64,000 nt of DNA from Methanomassiliicoccaceae archaeon UBA421. GTDB lineage: Archaea; Thermoplasmatota; Thermoplasmata; Methanomassiliicoccales; Methanomethylophilaceae. Of this stretch, positions 1 through 8,066 are shown piece by piece. The first letter of the stretch is position 1, and every line of letters begins with the position of its first letter. The notes beneath the pieces are model-generated. The model had not been told where the DNA came from, searched no databases, and saw nothing but the letters and a program-made list of their open reading frames with translations. The position numbers were made by a program, and so were the translations under genes. The DNA lies in the NCBI GenBank assembly GCA_002498365.1, contig DAHB01000004.1:124001-188000 (forward strand). Reading direction: 5' to 3'.

Positions 1-1209
1 TGCGGCCACCACGGCCGGGCCTGCGAGGTAGACCTCCGAATTCTTGTCCCCCATCCTTCCGATGAAGTTCCTGTTTGTGGACGAGACCGCCTTCTCGCCG
101 GCGGCGAGGATCCCCATGTACCCTCCGAGGCAGGCGCCGCATGTGGGCCCGGAGACGAACGCTCCGGCGTCCAGGAACACCTGCATGATCCCTTCGTCGA
201 TCATCTGTCTGAAAACCTTCTGGCTCGCCGGAACGACGAGGAACCTCACTCCGTCCGCGACCTTGCGTCCTTTGACCACCTCCGCCCCGATCCTCATGTC
301 CTCTATGCGCCCGTTGGTGCATGAACCGAGGTAGGCCTGGTCGATCTTGACGTCGGCTTCTTTCACCGGGCGTCCGTTCTCGGGGAGATGGGGGAAGGCC
401 ACCATCGGAACGATCTTCGAGAGGTCGTACCTGAGCACGGAATGGTATTTCGCGTCCTTGTCCGCCTCGACGGCCTTCCATTCCCCTTTAGCGGTCCCCC
501 TGATGTATTCCTCGGTGAGTCTGTCGCAGGGGAATATGCCTCCTTTTCCTCCGGCCTCGATGGCCATGTTCGAGACCGTGAGACGGTCGGAAACGGATAT
601 ATTGGCCACTCCCGGTCCGTGGAACTCGAACACCCTGTAGTTGGCGCCGTCGACGCCGATGTCGGTTATTATCTTGATTATCAGGTCCTTTCCGCATGCT
701 CCGTTGACAAACCCTCCCGTGAGCTCGACCTTGATGGTCTCAGGGACCTTGAACCATAGGCGGCCGGTGGTGAATGCTGCGCAGGCCTCGGTCGAGCCTA
801 TGCCCGTGGAGAACGCGTTGATGCCTCCGTAGGTGCAGGTATGGGAATCAGCCCCAACGATCAGCCTTCCGGGAGCCGCGAACCCTTCTTCGATCATGAC
901 CTGGTGGCAGACGCCCCCCTTCCCTACCTCGTAGTAGTTCTCGATGCCGTGCTTCGAGGCGAACTCCCTCATCTCCTTTGCCTGCTCAGCGGAAAGGATG
1001 TCCTTGTTGGGGACATAGTGGTCGGGTATCAGGACCAGCCTGTCCCTCTTGAGGTCTTTCGTCTTCAATTTCTCGTATTCTCTGAAGGCTATCGGTCCCG
1101 TCACGTCGTTGACCATGACGTAGTCGACGTTGGCGACTACGATCTGGCCCGCGTATGCGTCCGTACCTGATTTCTCTGAGAGTATCTTCTCAGCAATTGT
1201 CTTTCCCAT
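1..1209 (-). CDS. leuC: 3-isopropylmalate dehydratase large subunit (LeuC/HacA family), partial
   Basis: Aconitase-superfamily large subunit that isomerises 2- to 3-isopropylmalate in leucine synthesis, together with a small subunit not in view. The reverse strand reads without a stop off the left edge, about 403 codons, so the C-terminus is missing. Visible motifs are HYVPNKD near the N-terminus, GADSHTCTYGG, and the 4Fe-4S cysteines in GSCTNGR and GPTCGACLGG. I chose the ATG at 1209 because GAGGA lies six bases upstream; the ATG at 1215 abuts that site. The first codons overlap the 3' end of leuA, so the two are probably translationally coupled. Homoaconitase cannot be excluded from sequence alone, but the leucine-rich leader upstream of leuA favours leucine synthesis. 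Confidence 0.9.
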   Translation of the reverse strand, partial: MGKTIAEKILSEKSGTDAYAGQIVVANVDYVMVNDVTGPIAFREYEKLKTKDLKRDRLVLIPDHYVPNKDILSAEQAKEMREFASKHGIENYYEVGKGGVCHQVMIEEGFAAPGRLIVGADSHTCTYGGINAFSTGIGSTEACAAFTTGRLWFKVPETIKVELTGGFVNGACGKDLIIKIITDIGVDGANYRVFEFHGPGVANISVSDRLTVSNMAIEAGGKGGIFPCDRLTEEYIRGTAKGEWKAVEADKDAKYHSVLRYDLSKIVPMVAFPHLPENGRPVKEADVKIDQAYLGSCTNGRIEDMRIGAEVVKGRKVADGVRFLVVPASQKVFRQMIDEGIMQVFLDAGAFVSGPTCGACLGGYMGILAAGEKAVSSTNRNFIGRMGDKNSEVYLAGPAVVAA

Positions 1210-2797
1210 TATCATTCCTCTGTCTGGCGTAATCCCTGTTTATGGCTGCCATCGTGGCATCCACTGACGTCTCGACGATGTCCAGTCCTACGGCCTTGCC
1301 TACGGACAGGGACCCGTCGCCCTGGACGTTCTTAACCATTACGGTGACCTCGCATATGGAGTCGCTCTTACCCGTTATGGCGCTCAGCTTGTACTCTTCC
1401 ATGGACATCTTGTCGTTGACGGCCTTTCTTATGGCTTTGATGGATGCGTCCACCGGACCTACTCCGGTCTCGGACACGGTCCTTCTCTCGCCCGCGATGT
1501 CGACGGTGACTGTAGCGGTAGATGTTATATCTTTCCCGGTGAAGACCGCGAACTGCTCCAGGCTCACCGCCCTGTCGGTTATTACCTTCTTCCACATTAT
1601 GTGGTCGGCTATGGTCAGCAGTTCGGCGTCGTCGATCTGCTTCCCACCGACTGCCATCTCCTTGACGGCGGCCATCAGTTCTGTCATATGCTCCTCAGGG
1701 AACTTGATCCCCAGTTCGTCCAGCCTGCCCTGCACCGAATGTATGCCCGAATGCTTTCCGATGACTATACGCCTGTCCACCCCCACCAGCTCCGGCAGGA
1801 ACGGCTCGTACGTTGCAGTGTTGCTCATGACGCCGTGGACGTGTATCCCTGATTCGTGGGCGAAGGCGTTACGTCCGACTATCGGCTTATTGTAGGCCAT
1901 GGGGAAACCCGTGATACGCTCCACCAGTTTGGACGTCTGCCCTATCTTGGACAGGTCCACGGTCTCGATGCCGTAGTTGGCGAACAGGTTCAGAGCGACC
2001 TCTTCCAGGGCCGCGTTGCCGGTCCTCTCCCCTATGCCGTTGACGCATACATGGCATATCTTCGCTCCCGCCTCCACCGCCGCGATGGAGTTGGCCACTG
2101 CCAGCCCCATGTCGTTGTGGCAGTGGACCGCGATGGGCACCTTCACTACCTTCCTTATCTCGGATATCAGGTACGACATCGCCCTTGGTGTGATCACTCC
2201 CACCGTGTCGGGGATGTTGATGGAGTCCGCGCCCGCGTCCTGTACGGCCGTCAGCACTTCCTTCATGAAGCCCAGGTCGCTGCGGGTGGCGTCTTCGCAG
2301 GAGAACTGGACTTTGAGGCCGTGGTCTTTGGCGTACTCGACCGTCCGGACCGCTCTTTCCTTCACCTGTTCGGGCGTCATCTTCAGCTTATACTTCATGT
2401 GCAGCTCCGAGGTCGCTATGAACGTGTGGATGGAGTCCAGCCCTGTGTCTATGACCGCATCTATATCCGACATTGTGCTGCGGGACAGGCTGTACACCTT
2501 CGCGTCCAGCCTGCGGGCCGCGATCTTCTTCAGGGTCTCTTTCTCTGATTCGGAAGAGGCCGCGAAGCCCGCCTCGATCATGTCGACACCGAGGTCGTCC
2601 AGTGCCGCGGCTATACGGATCTTGTCCTCGGGGCCCATCGCGATCCCGGGGGCCTGTTCTCCGTCCCTCAGGGTGGTGTCGAATATCATGACACCTTCGA
2701 TGTGCTCAGTGCCCTCGAGCGCAATCTTGTTGTATGGGCTCACGGCGAGCATTTTTTCCATATCCCTAGCGCTTACACTGGTTTGTTTAGTTTTCAT
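1190..2797 (-). CDS. leuA: 2-isopropylmalate synthase
   Basis: Condenses acetyl-CoA with 2-oxoisovalerate, the committed step of leucine synthesis. The protein is 535 residues, usual for full-length LeuA. A DRE-TIM catalytic barrel starts with DTTLRDGEQ near residue 40 and carries the metal ligands of HCHNDMG; it is followed by HESGIHVHGV and a C-terminal regulatory LeuA-dimer domain from about residue 410. I chose the ATG at 2797, which has GGTGG five bases upstream, rather than an in-frame TTG at 2809. Homocitrate or citramalate synthases share this architecture. The leader ORF just upstream with three Leu codons supports a leucine role. It overlaps leuC by 20 bases. Confidence 0.88.
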   Translation of the reverse strand: MKTKQTSVSARDMEKMLAVSPYNKIALEGTEHIEGVMIFDTTLRDGEQAPGIAMGPEDKIRIAAALDDLGVDMIEAGFAASSESEKETLKKIAARRLDAKVYSLSRSTMSDIDAVIDTGLDSIHTFIATSELHMKYKLKMTPEQVKERAVRTVEYAKDHGLKVQFSCEDATRSDLGFMKEVLTAVQDAGADSINIPDTVGVITPRAMSYLISEIRKVVKVPIAVHCHNDMGLAVANSIAAVEAGAKICHVCVNGIGERTGNAALEEVALNLFANYGIETVDLSKIGQTSKLVERITGFPMAYNKPIVGRNAFAHESGIHVHGVMSNTATYEPFLPELVGVDRRIVIGKHSGIHSVQGRLDELGIKFPEEHMTELMAAVKEMAVGGKQIDDAELLTIADHIMWKKVITDRAVSLEQFAVFTGKDITSTATVTVDIAGERRTVSETGVGPVDASIKAIRKAVNDKMSMEEYKLSAITGKSDSICEVTVMVKNVQGDGSLSVGKAVGLDIVETSVDATMAAINRDYARQRNDNGKDNC

Positions 2798-2808
2798 AAA
2801 AACCACCA

Positions 2809-2893
2809 AACCGTCATAGCTCGCACTGACTTACTCGATAAGTAGGAGTCCGACGTGCTGTGCGAAGATCATTTCATGACCTCTGACGGTTGG
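2809..2893 (-). promoter_or_regulatory. Inverted repeat bracketing the leu leader ORF
   Basis: AACCGTCA at 2809-2816 and its exact complement TGACGGTT at 2884-2891 flank the leader ORF; with one bulge the pairing extends to ten base pairs. In the mRNA, the downstream arm runs into the GGTGG ribosome-binding site of leuA, so pairing could mask it. It may instead be a DNA operator, because the upstream arm lies close to the predicted transcript start. Confidence 0.5.
2831..2872 (-). CDS. Putative leucine leader peptide (13 aa) upstream of leuA
   Basis: Short ORF between the leuA promoter and leuA, encoding MIFAQHVGLLLIE, with consecutive Leu codons CTC CTA CTT followed by Ile. An AGAGGT ribosome-binding site (2884-2879) sits six bases before the ATG, and a TATA element at 2920-2911 predicts a transcript start near 2889, so this ORF would be the first one in the mRNA. 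By analogy with bacterial amino-acid leader peptides, the Leu run could sense charged tRNA-Leu. No homologue is known to me in archaea, and the assignment is inference from position, ribosome-binding site and codon content. Confidence 0.6.
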   Translation of the reverse strand: MIFAQHVGLLLIE

Positions 2894-2910
2894 ATTCTGA
2901 TTAGAAACAG

Positions 2911-2920
2911 CATATATAAA
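2911..2920 (-). promoter_or_regulatory. TATA box for the leu operon
   Basis: TTTATATATG on the reverse strand, about 27 bases before the predicted transcript start near 2889. It is the only strong A+T-rich element between leuA and the next gene. Confidence 0.6.
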
Positions 2921-2963
2921 TATTAGGTCGCAGGCCGGGCCCTAGGCGGGTTCGCGGGGGACC

Positions 2964-3266
2964 TCAGTCCCGTCTGCGCTCCTTTTCCTTCCTCTCGGAG
3001 ACGACCTTCTTGTACGCTTCTTTTTCGGCGGCCTCCTGCGCCTTCAGTTCGCCGATGAACTTGCGCAGGTCTTCCTTCGCATCCGCGCGCTCTTCCTTGG
3101 GCAGCTCTCCGATCTGCCTGCGGCGCTTCTTGACCGCAGCCTTGTTGCGACATCTGTTGTCGGAAAGCCTGTTCTTCATTTCGGCCTCATCCTTCCGACG
3201 GTATGCGGCGATGGCCGCATGTCTCTCTTTCGCCTTGGCGCCGCTTTTGATCTCCTTTTTCGCCAC
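2964..3266 (-). CDS. Small highly basic, charged hypothetical protein
   Basis: A 100-residue protein extremely rich in Lys, Arg and Glu, with almost no hydrophobic core apart from short stretches. The pattern suggests extended or coiled-coil helix, and the charge suggests binding to nucleic acid or ribosomes, but I recognise no family. The GTG start at 3266 is supported by GGTGG six bases upstream. It stands alone between the leu operon and the superoxide reductase gene. The function is unknown. Confidence 0.6.
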   Translation of the reverse strand: MAKKEIKSGAKAKERHAAIAAYRRKDEAEMKNRLSDNRCRNKAAVKKRRRQIGELPKEERADAKEDLRKFIGELKAQEAAEKEAYKKVVSERKEKERRRD

Positions 3267-3359
3267 CAGAAACCACCCGGGAATGACGAAGATGAGGGAA
3301 TGGAGTTATAACATGTTGGTATAGAAGGGTAAAATGTTTGAAGGGATCTCAACCGCGCA

Positions 3360-3743
3360 TCACTGGTTGGACTTCCAGACGCTGTGGACGTTGCAGAGCT
3401 CCCTTGCGGTGATCTCTTTCGCATCTGTCTCAAAGAAGGCCTCGGGCTTGTCGCCGGGCTTAAGATAGCTGCGCATGAGCAGTCCGTCCGCGCATATCTC
3501 GATGTAGACGATATAATGCTCCGGAGTCATCGGATGTGCTGTCTCCTTTCCGACCTTGACGAGCACTCCTCCGTCCTTCTTCTCGATGTACGGCACATGC
3601 TTCTCGAGAGCGAAATCCGCAGACCTGATCTCGACGAGCTCCATGACCTCGTCACAGCAGGACAGCGCGCCCTTTCCCGCATATAGGACCTCTACGTAGT
3701 TTCCGCACTTTTTGCAATGATATACTGCTCTGAACTTTGCCAT
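3360..3743 (-). CDS. dfx: Superoxide reductase, desulfoferrodoxin type (2Fe-SOR)
   Basis: Reduces superoxide to peroxide without making oxygen, typical of anaerobes. At 127 residues it has both classical centres. An N-terminal desulforedoxin domain carries CKKC and a later CC pair that hold the rubredoxin-like iron. The catalytic domain carries EKHVP, HPMTPEHY and the closing CNVHSVW, which together supply four His and one Cys ligand plus the active-site Glu-Lys. The ATG at 3743 has a perfect GGAGGT five bases upstream. A large dyad (3788-3830) separates it from an upstream co-directional flavoprotein gene; the pairing suggests an oxidative-stress module. Confidence 0.95.
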   Translation of the reverse strand: MAKFRAVYHCKKCGNYVEVLYAGKGALSCCDEVMELVEIRSADFALEKHVPYIEKKDGGVLVKVGKETAHPMTPEHYIVYIEICADGLLMRSYLKPGDKPEAFFETDAKEITARELCNVHSVWKSNQ

Positions 3744-3787
3744 GATCAACCTCCATATGAACTCTATTTAAGACCGTATAATACTTT

Positions 3788-3830
3788 CTATGGAACGTAT
3801 AACAGCATTAACTGTTATTACAGTCCATAG
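3788..3830. promoter_or_regulatory. 43-bp imperfect dyad upstream of superoxide reductase
   Basis: Inner arms ATAACAG (3799-3805) and CTGTTAT (3812-3818) with a 6-base centre, plus outer arms CTATGGA (3788-3794) and TCCATAG (3824-3830). It overlaps a possible TATA of the reductase gene and follows the stop codon of the upstream flavoprotein. No clear T-run follows, so an operator is more likely than a terminator. Confidence 0.55.
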
Positions 3831-3846
3831 TCTGGCACAATGATAT

Positions 3847-4392
3847 TTACAAGGACGCCGCCGACGATATCGAAGATATGAACCCTCTGCATTCTTCCCT
3901 GATTTCGGAGGGCGATTTCGAGTCGGTACCGGATATCCTGAGGTCTCCGAGCCATTTGGAACCTGCCGTTATGGCCAGCGCCTTGAAGACATACATCGCG
4001 CCCCTGAACTCGGGTTCCGCGTCGCCTCCGCACATCATGCAGGCCATGTACCTGGGCCCCGCCGAACCCCGGGGCCACAGCGTCTGGAACCGGTCGATGA
4101 CGGTTTTCATCACAGAAGATGGGCCGCTGTAATGGATCGGGGTGCACATGATCACAATGTCCGAGGTCTCGAAGGAATCGTATATCCGGCTCATGTCGTC
4201 ATCAATCACGCACCCTCGGCCGTTCTCGCAGGAACCGCACCCGGTGCAGTGCGAGATGTCCATGTTAATCGGGTATACCACCTCCACGCCGAAACCCCTG
4301 GCCAGGAACCCCTCCCGGGCCTCGGAGCACATGGTATATGTGAACCCGCTCCTGCTTCCGCAGGCGCAGATTATCAAAACCTTCCTTTCCAC
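3847..4392 (-). CDS. NADPH-dependent FMN reductase-like iron-sulfur flavoprotein
   Basis: Flavodoxin-fold protein of 181 residues. The N-terminal strand and phosphate loop (CACGSRSGFTY) bind FMN. A compact cysteine motif, CTGCGSCENGRGC, near residues 49-61 matches the 4Fe-4S site of archaeal iron-sulfur flavoproteins that move electrons between ferredoxin and flavin. The segment PIHYSGPSSVMKTVIDR is typical of the family. It lies upstream of, and in the same direction as, the superoxide reductase, so a role in supplying electrons for oxygen or superoxide detoxification is plausible inference. Divergent from egsA. Confidence 0.85.
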   Translation of the reverse strand: MERKVLIICACGSRSGFTYTMCSEAREGFLARGFGVEVVYPINMDISHCTGCGSCENGRGCVIDDDMSRIYDSFETSDIVIMCTPIHYSGPSSVMKTVIDRFQTLWPRGSAGPRYMACMMCGGDAEPEFRGAMYVFKALAITAGSKWLGDLRISGTDSKSPSEIREECRGFISSISSAASL

Positions 4393-4411
4393 GGCATCTT
4401 ATCGGTGTGTT

Positions 4412-4420
4412 CCTTTTATA
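4412..4420 (+). promoter_or_regulatory. TATA box for egsA
   Basis: TTTTATATG-type element about 40 bases before the egsA ATG, in the gap between divergent genes; it predicts a short leader of roughly 15 bases. Confidence 0.5.
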
Positions 4421-4454
4421 TGTTTCAGATTATCATGTCATAGGGACGATAAAC

Positions 4455-5510
4455 ATGGATGCCTTTGACAAAGCCAAGATTATGGAATTTCCGAGAAGCG
4501 TCCTTATCGGCCATGACGTCCTTGACAGACTGCCTGAGATGTGCGCTTCCTTCAGATTCGGTAAGGCCGGACTGATGGTGACCGGCGGGAACACCTACTC
4601 GGTTGCCGGAAAGGCCATCGAAGACTACATGTCCGGCAAGTACGAGGTCAGCGTGCTTAAGACGGGTAACGCGACCCTGGAGAGCCTCGAAGAGGTCAAG
4701 GCCGCGGCCGCCGAGACAAAATCCACCTTCATTCTGGCAGTGGGCGGCGGTAGCAAGATCGACCTGTCCAAAATAGCGTCGGACGACCTTGGAATACCTT
4801 TCATCAGCATACCGACCAACGCGGCCCACGACGGCATGGCCTCGGACCGGGCTACGCTCAAGATGGATATGGGGCCGCAGTCCGTCTCGGCCGCCTCTCC
4901 CCTGGGGGTGCTGGCGGATACCCACGTCATATGCCAGTCCCCCTACAGGTTCCTGGCCTCAGGGTGCGCCGATGTCATTTCAAACCTTACGGCCCTCAAG
5001 GACTGGGAGTTCGCCAGAAGGCTTAGGAACGAGGATTTCAGCCGTTCGGCCTATTCGCTTTCGCTATACGCCGCAGAGACCATAATGGAAAACTCGGAGC
5101 TCATACGCCCGGACCTCGAGGAGAGCGTCTGGATAGCCCTGAGGCCGATAATAATCTCCGGAATATCCATGAGCGTCGCGGGAAGCTCCAGGCCCACTAG
5201 CGGATCGGAGCACATGTTCTCCCACGCCATAGATATAATGTATCCCGGACGTGCGATGCACGGGGAGCAGTGCGGAGTCGGGTCCATCATGATGATGTAT
5301 CTGCACGGCGGAGACTGGAAGGTCATCAGGGACGCCCTCGACAACATCGGGGCGCCCACCACCGGAAGGCAGATCGGATTGAAGGACGAAGAGGTCATAG
5401 AGGCGCTGACCGTGGCCGCCGGGATACGCAAGGACAGGTTCACGATACTCGGCAACGGCATAAACCGCGAGACCGCCGCCAAAGTCGCCAAGGCCACAGG
5501 GGTCATCTGA
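4455..5510 (+). CDS. egsA: sn-glycerol-1-phosphate dehydrogenase
   Basis: Makes the sn-glycerol-1-phosphate backbone that defines archaeal ether lipids, from dihydroxyacetone phosphate with NAD(P)H. The 351-residue protein has the family nucleotide-binding segment AVGGGSKIDLSK, the IPTNAAHDGMAS stretch, and zinc ligands in SEHMFSHAID and AMHGEQCGVG. I begin at the ATG at 4455; a longer reading starting at 4407 would run across the promoter. It is followed after nine bases by the UPF0179 gene, so the two are likely co-transcribed. This gene is the clearest single marker that the organism is an archaeon. Confidence 0.96.
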   Translation: MDAFDKAKIMEFPRSVLIGHDVLDRLPEMCASFRFGKAGLMVTGGNTYSVAGKAIEDYMSGKYEVSVLKTGNATLESLEEVKAAAAETKSTFILAVGGGSKIDLSKIASDDLGIPFISIPTNAAHDGMASDRATLKMDMGPQSVSAASPLGVLADTHVICQSPYRFLASGCADVISNLTALKDWEFARRLRNEDFSRSAYSLSLYAAETIMENSELIRPDLEESVWIALRPIIISGISMSVAGSSRPTSGSEHMFSHAIDIMYPGRAMHGEQCGVGSIMMMYLHGGDWKVIRDALDNIGAPTTGRQIGLKDEEVIEALTVAAGIRKDRFTILGNGINRETAAKVAKATGVI

Positions 5511-5519
5511 GGTATAGAA

Positions 5520-5945
5520 ATGGTCACCATCACGTTTGTATCGGATAATTCTGCAAAGGAGGGGTTCGGGTTCTACTACCTCGGGCCGATGGACGGATGC
5601 CGGGACTGTAAGCTCAAGAGCGTATGCCTGAATCTGGAGAGGGGCTCCCTCTACCGCGTCAAGGCGCTGAGGTCTCAGGTCCACGACTGTCCGGAGACAG
5701 GGGATAAGCTTAGGGTCGTAGAGGTGGAGAAGACGACCATCCCCGCGGCGATGCCCAAGAAGAACGCCATCGAAGGCGGCAAGGTCACCTTCCAGGAGAT
5801 AGACTGCAAGATGAAGTGCTGCGCCAACTGGTTCAGGTGCCACCCTCCGTCGGGGATCGGCGGAGAGAAGCTGACCGTCAAGACCGTAGAGGGCGATACC
5901 GACTGCCCCTTCGGGGAGACGGTGGTCCTGGTCCAGCTCTTCTGA
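5520..5945 (+). CDS. UPF0179 family conserved archaeal protein
   Basis: A 141-residue cysteine-rich protein. Cysteines occur in a CRDCKLKSVC cluster near residue 27, a HDCPETG segment, and a second group (CKMKCCANWFRCHP) in the C-terminal half, suggesting metal or Fe-S binding. The sequence pattern matches the archaeal UPF0179 family, whose function is unknown to me. GAGGT six bases upstream supports the ATG at 5520. It follows egsA closely and meets purC tail to tail with no gap. Confidence 0.8.
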   Translation: MVTITFVSDNSAKEGFGFYYLGPMDGCRDCKLKSVCLNLERGSLYRVKALRSQVHDCPETGDKLRVVEVEKTTIPAAMPKKNAIEGGKVTFQEIDCKMKCCANWFRCHPPSGIGGEKLTVKTVEGDTDCPFGETVVLVQLF

Positions 5946-6848
5946 TCAGAACTTCTCCCCGGTTATCCTCTCGTACATGCCGACGTACAGCTTGCTCGTG
6001 CGGTCAACGATGTCCTGCGGGAGGGGAGGTATGTCCGGCTCTGAAAGCCCTTTCTCGCGGGCCTCCATCAGCTTTGCGTGGTATCCGGTCTCGCGGTAGT
6101 ACTGTCGGACGAACTCCTTCGACAGCTCTGCCACCTTGCCCTTCCTGTACTCCTCCGCGTCCCACCAGCGGTCCTCGTCCAGGGTCCCGAATGTGTCCAG
6201 CACCATGAGCTTACGATCCTTGTCGTAACCGAACTCCTTCTTTCCGTCGCAGTGGATGAGACCTCGTTTATCCGCCTCTTCGGAGATTATGCCGTCTATC
6301 TTCAGCACGGTGGCCTTTATCTCATCGTACTCTGTGTCGCTGAGCCCGGCCATCTTCTTTGCTTCGGCGTCGGTCAGGTTCATATCGTGCTCTTCAAGTT
6401 TGGTGGTAGCCTCCAGGAAGGGCCTGGGGAGCTTTTCTCCGTATTTCACGGTGTGTCCCTTGGGGAATCCCAGCTGTTCGGCTGTGACCTTCCCGTCCTT
6501 AATGCGGTCCATCAGAGAACCTGCCGCATAGTGCCTGCAGATGATCTCCAGGGGGATCAGGTAGTTGACGGTGCTGCCGTCGATCTTGCTGTAGTCCCTG
6601 ATAATGTCGACCCTCTTCACCCTCATCCTGTCCGGGGCGGGCTCGCTAATGTAGTGATTGTGGACCCCTTTCTCGGTCAGCAGATCGAACCAGAACTTGG
6701 CCGTCCTGCAGAGCGTCTCGCCCTTGTGCGGGATCTTTGAAGGGATTATCTTATCGAAAACCGAGATATTGTCCGTGTAGGCGAACTCCAGCGTGTCATC
6801 GTCTACGCTGTAGACCTCTTTGACCTTCCCGGTCATTATTTTCTCCAT
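5946..6848 (-). CDS. purC: Phosphoribosylaminoimidazole-succinocarboxamide synthase
   Basis: SAICAR synthetase of de novo purine synthesis: joins CAIR and aspartate using ATP. At 300 residues it is usual for the longer, eukaryote- and archaea-type PurC. It opens with the GKVKEVYSVDDD nucleotide loop, then DKIIPSKIPHKGE, RRVDIIRDY-like and EIICRHYAAGSL segments and a Lys-Glu-Asp rich catalytic region (DGKKEFGYD). Its stop codon abuts the stop of the UPF0179 gene on the other strand. No other purine gene is nearby. Confidence 0.95.
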   Translation of the reverse strand: MEKIMTGKVKEVYSVDDDTLEFAYTDNISVFDKIIPSKIPHKGETLCRTAKFWFDLLTEKGVHNHYISEPAPDRMRVKRVDIIRDYSKIDGSTVNYLIPLEIICRHYAAGSLMDRIKDGKVTAEQLGFPKGHTVKYGEKLPRPFLEATTKLEEHDMNLTDAEAKKMAGLSDTEYDEIKATVLKIDGIISEEADKRGLIHCDGKKEFGYDKDRKLMVLDTFGTLDEDRWWDAEEYRKGKVAELSKEFVRQYYRETGYHAKLMEAREKGLSEPDIPPLPQDIVDRTSKLYVGMYERITGEKF

Positions 6849-6879
6849 ATCAGCCCGAACGGATGATGGATATTTATTT

Positions 6880-7590
6880 TCAGCGAGAAGACCGCGAACT
6901 TCCGCATACCGGACAGTCGGGGTCCGGGTTGATGGCCACGGTGTCGTATTCGTTCGTGCCAGCGAACATGGTGAACATCTTTCCCGCGGTGGTATCTCCG
7001 ATACCGGTTATGTGCTTGACTATGTCCGAGGCCTGTACAGATGCGATGATGGAAACCACCGGTGCGAAAGAGTCCGGTATTCGGCCGTCGGAGCCTCTCA
7101 GTATGCAACGGAGACAGGGGGTTTTCCCGGGAACCACGAAGGTTGCCTGACCGTAGAATCCGTCAATACCGCCATGTGCCAGAGGTATGTTTTTAGAAAC
7201 GGCGTATCTGTTGACTACAAGACGCGAACCGATGGTGTCCAGGCAGTCGGCGATCACATCGCATTCCCCCAGGGCCTCGGATACGTTGTTTTCATCGATG
7301 AATCCGTTAAATATCTCGATCTCCAGGCCGGGATCGACCTCTCCGAGCCTTTCGGCCAGGATTTCTGTCTTGAAACCCTCTCTGCCGGAATAGAAGAACT
7401 GCCTGTTCAGATCGCTTTCCGAAGGGGTGCCGCAGTCTATCAGCCTTATCTTCCCGACACCTGCGGACGCCAGAAGCAACGATGCGTAAGTACCCAGGCC
7501 TCCGCATCCCGCAACGGAGACGGCGGCCTCGGAAAGTTTTCTCTGGCCTTCGGGGCCGAATAGCTTCTCCTGCCTGGAATGCCTGCTCAT
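6880..7590 (-). CDS. ThiF/MoeB/HesA-family E1-like adenylyltransferase
   Basis: Activates the C-terminus of a ubiquitin-like sulfur carrier or SAMP by adenylation, for molybdopterin, thiamine or tRNA thiolation. The 236-residue protein has the Rossmann nucleotide loop [11 protein letters not shown] near residue 29, the SDLNRQFFY arginine segment, and a structural zinc site from TPCLRC and CPVCGSS. It starts within the last codons of pncC (four-base overlap) and so closes the nadM-pncC operon. The exact acceptor cannot be told from sequence. Confidence 0.88.
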   Translation of the reverse strand: MSRHSRQEKLFGPEGQRKLSEAAVSVAGCGGLGTYASLLLASAGVGKIRLIDCGTPSESDLNRQFFYSGREGFKTEILAERLGEVDPGLEIEIFNGFIDENNVSEALGECDVIADCLDTIGSRLVVNRYAVSKNIPLAHGGIDGFYGQATFVVPGKTPCLRCILRGSDGRIPDSFAPVVSIIASVQASDIVKHITGIGDTTAGKMFTMFAGTNEYDTVAINPDPDCPVCGSSRSSR

Positions 7591-8066
7591 ATCTTCTCCG
7601 CGATGAAGTCGGCCAGCAACTCGAAGACCGCTTCAGCGGTCTGTTCTCTGACCTCGTCCCTTGTGCCTTCGAAGCATTTCGTGAATGCGAGGGAGCGCCT
7701 TCCGTCGGTAATCCCGATGCATACTGTGCCGACGGGCTTGCGATGGGTGCCTCCTCCGGGTCCGGCTATGCCCGTCACGGACGCGGCGTAATCCGAAAGG
7801 AACGTTTTGGCCGCACCCTCGGCCATCTCGATGGCCGTTTCTTCGCTGACTGCGCCGGGCTTTACAAGAATATCTTGAGAAACACCTAGGACCCGGGCCT
7901 TGGATGTGTTGCTGTATGTCACCGCGCATCCGAGGAAATAATCGGATGAACCGGGAGACTGCGTTATCTTCGCGGATATAAGGCCGCCTGTGCAGGATTC
8001 GGCCAGAGAGAGCGTGGAACCGGTGGACCTGAGGGCGGAGGACATCCTCCGAAAGGCCGAGGTCAT
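7587..8066 (-). CDS. pncC: CinA C-terminal domain protein, nicotinamide-nucleotide amidohydrolase
   Basis: A stand-alone CinA_C domain (159 residues) that deamidates nicotinamide mononucleotide in NAD salvage. Signature stretches are [15 protein letters not shown] near the N-terminus, [20 protein letters not shown] and the glycine-rich [10 protein letters not shown] followed by [10 protein letters not shown] chose the ATG at 8066, which overlaps the nadM stop as ATGA and has GGTGG six bases upstream; a longer start at 8081 is possible. The overlap with nadM fits a shared role in pyridine-nucleotide metabolism. Confidence 0.9.
   Translation of the reverse strand: MTSAFRRMSSALRSTGSTLSLAESCTGGLISAKITQSPGSSDYFLGCAVTYSNTSKARVLGVSQDILVKPGAVSEETAIEMAEGAAKTFLSDYAASVTGIAGPGGGTHRKPVGTVCIGITDGRRSLAFTKCFEGTRDEVREQTAEAVFELLADFIAEKI

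Noticed and set aside
1242..2819. Long forward-strand frames opposite leuA
   Set aside because: They are antisense shadows of a high-GC coding region and show no family features; leuA on the reverse strand accounts for the sequence.
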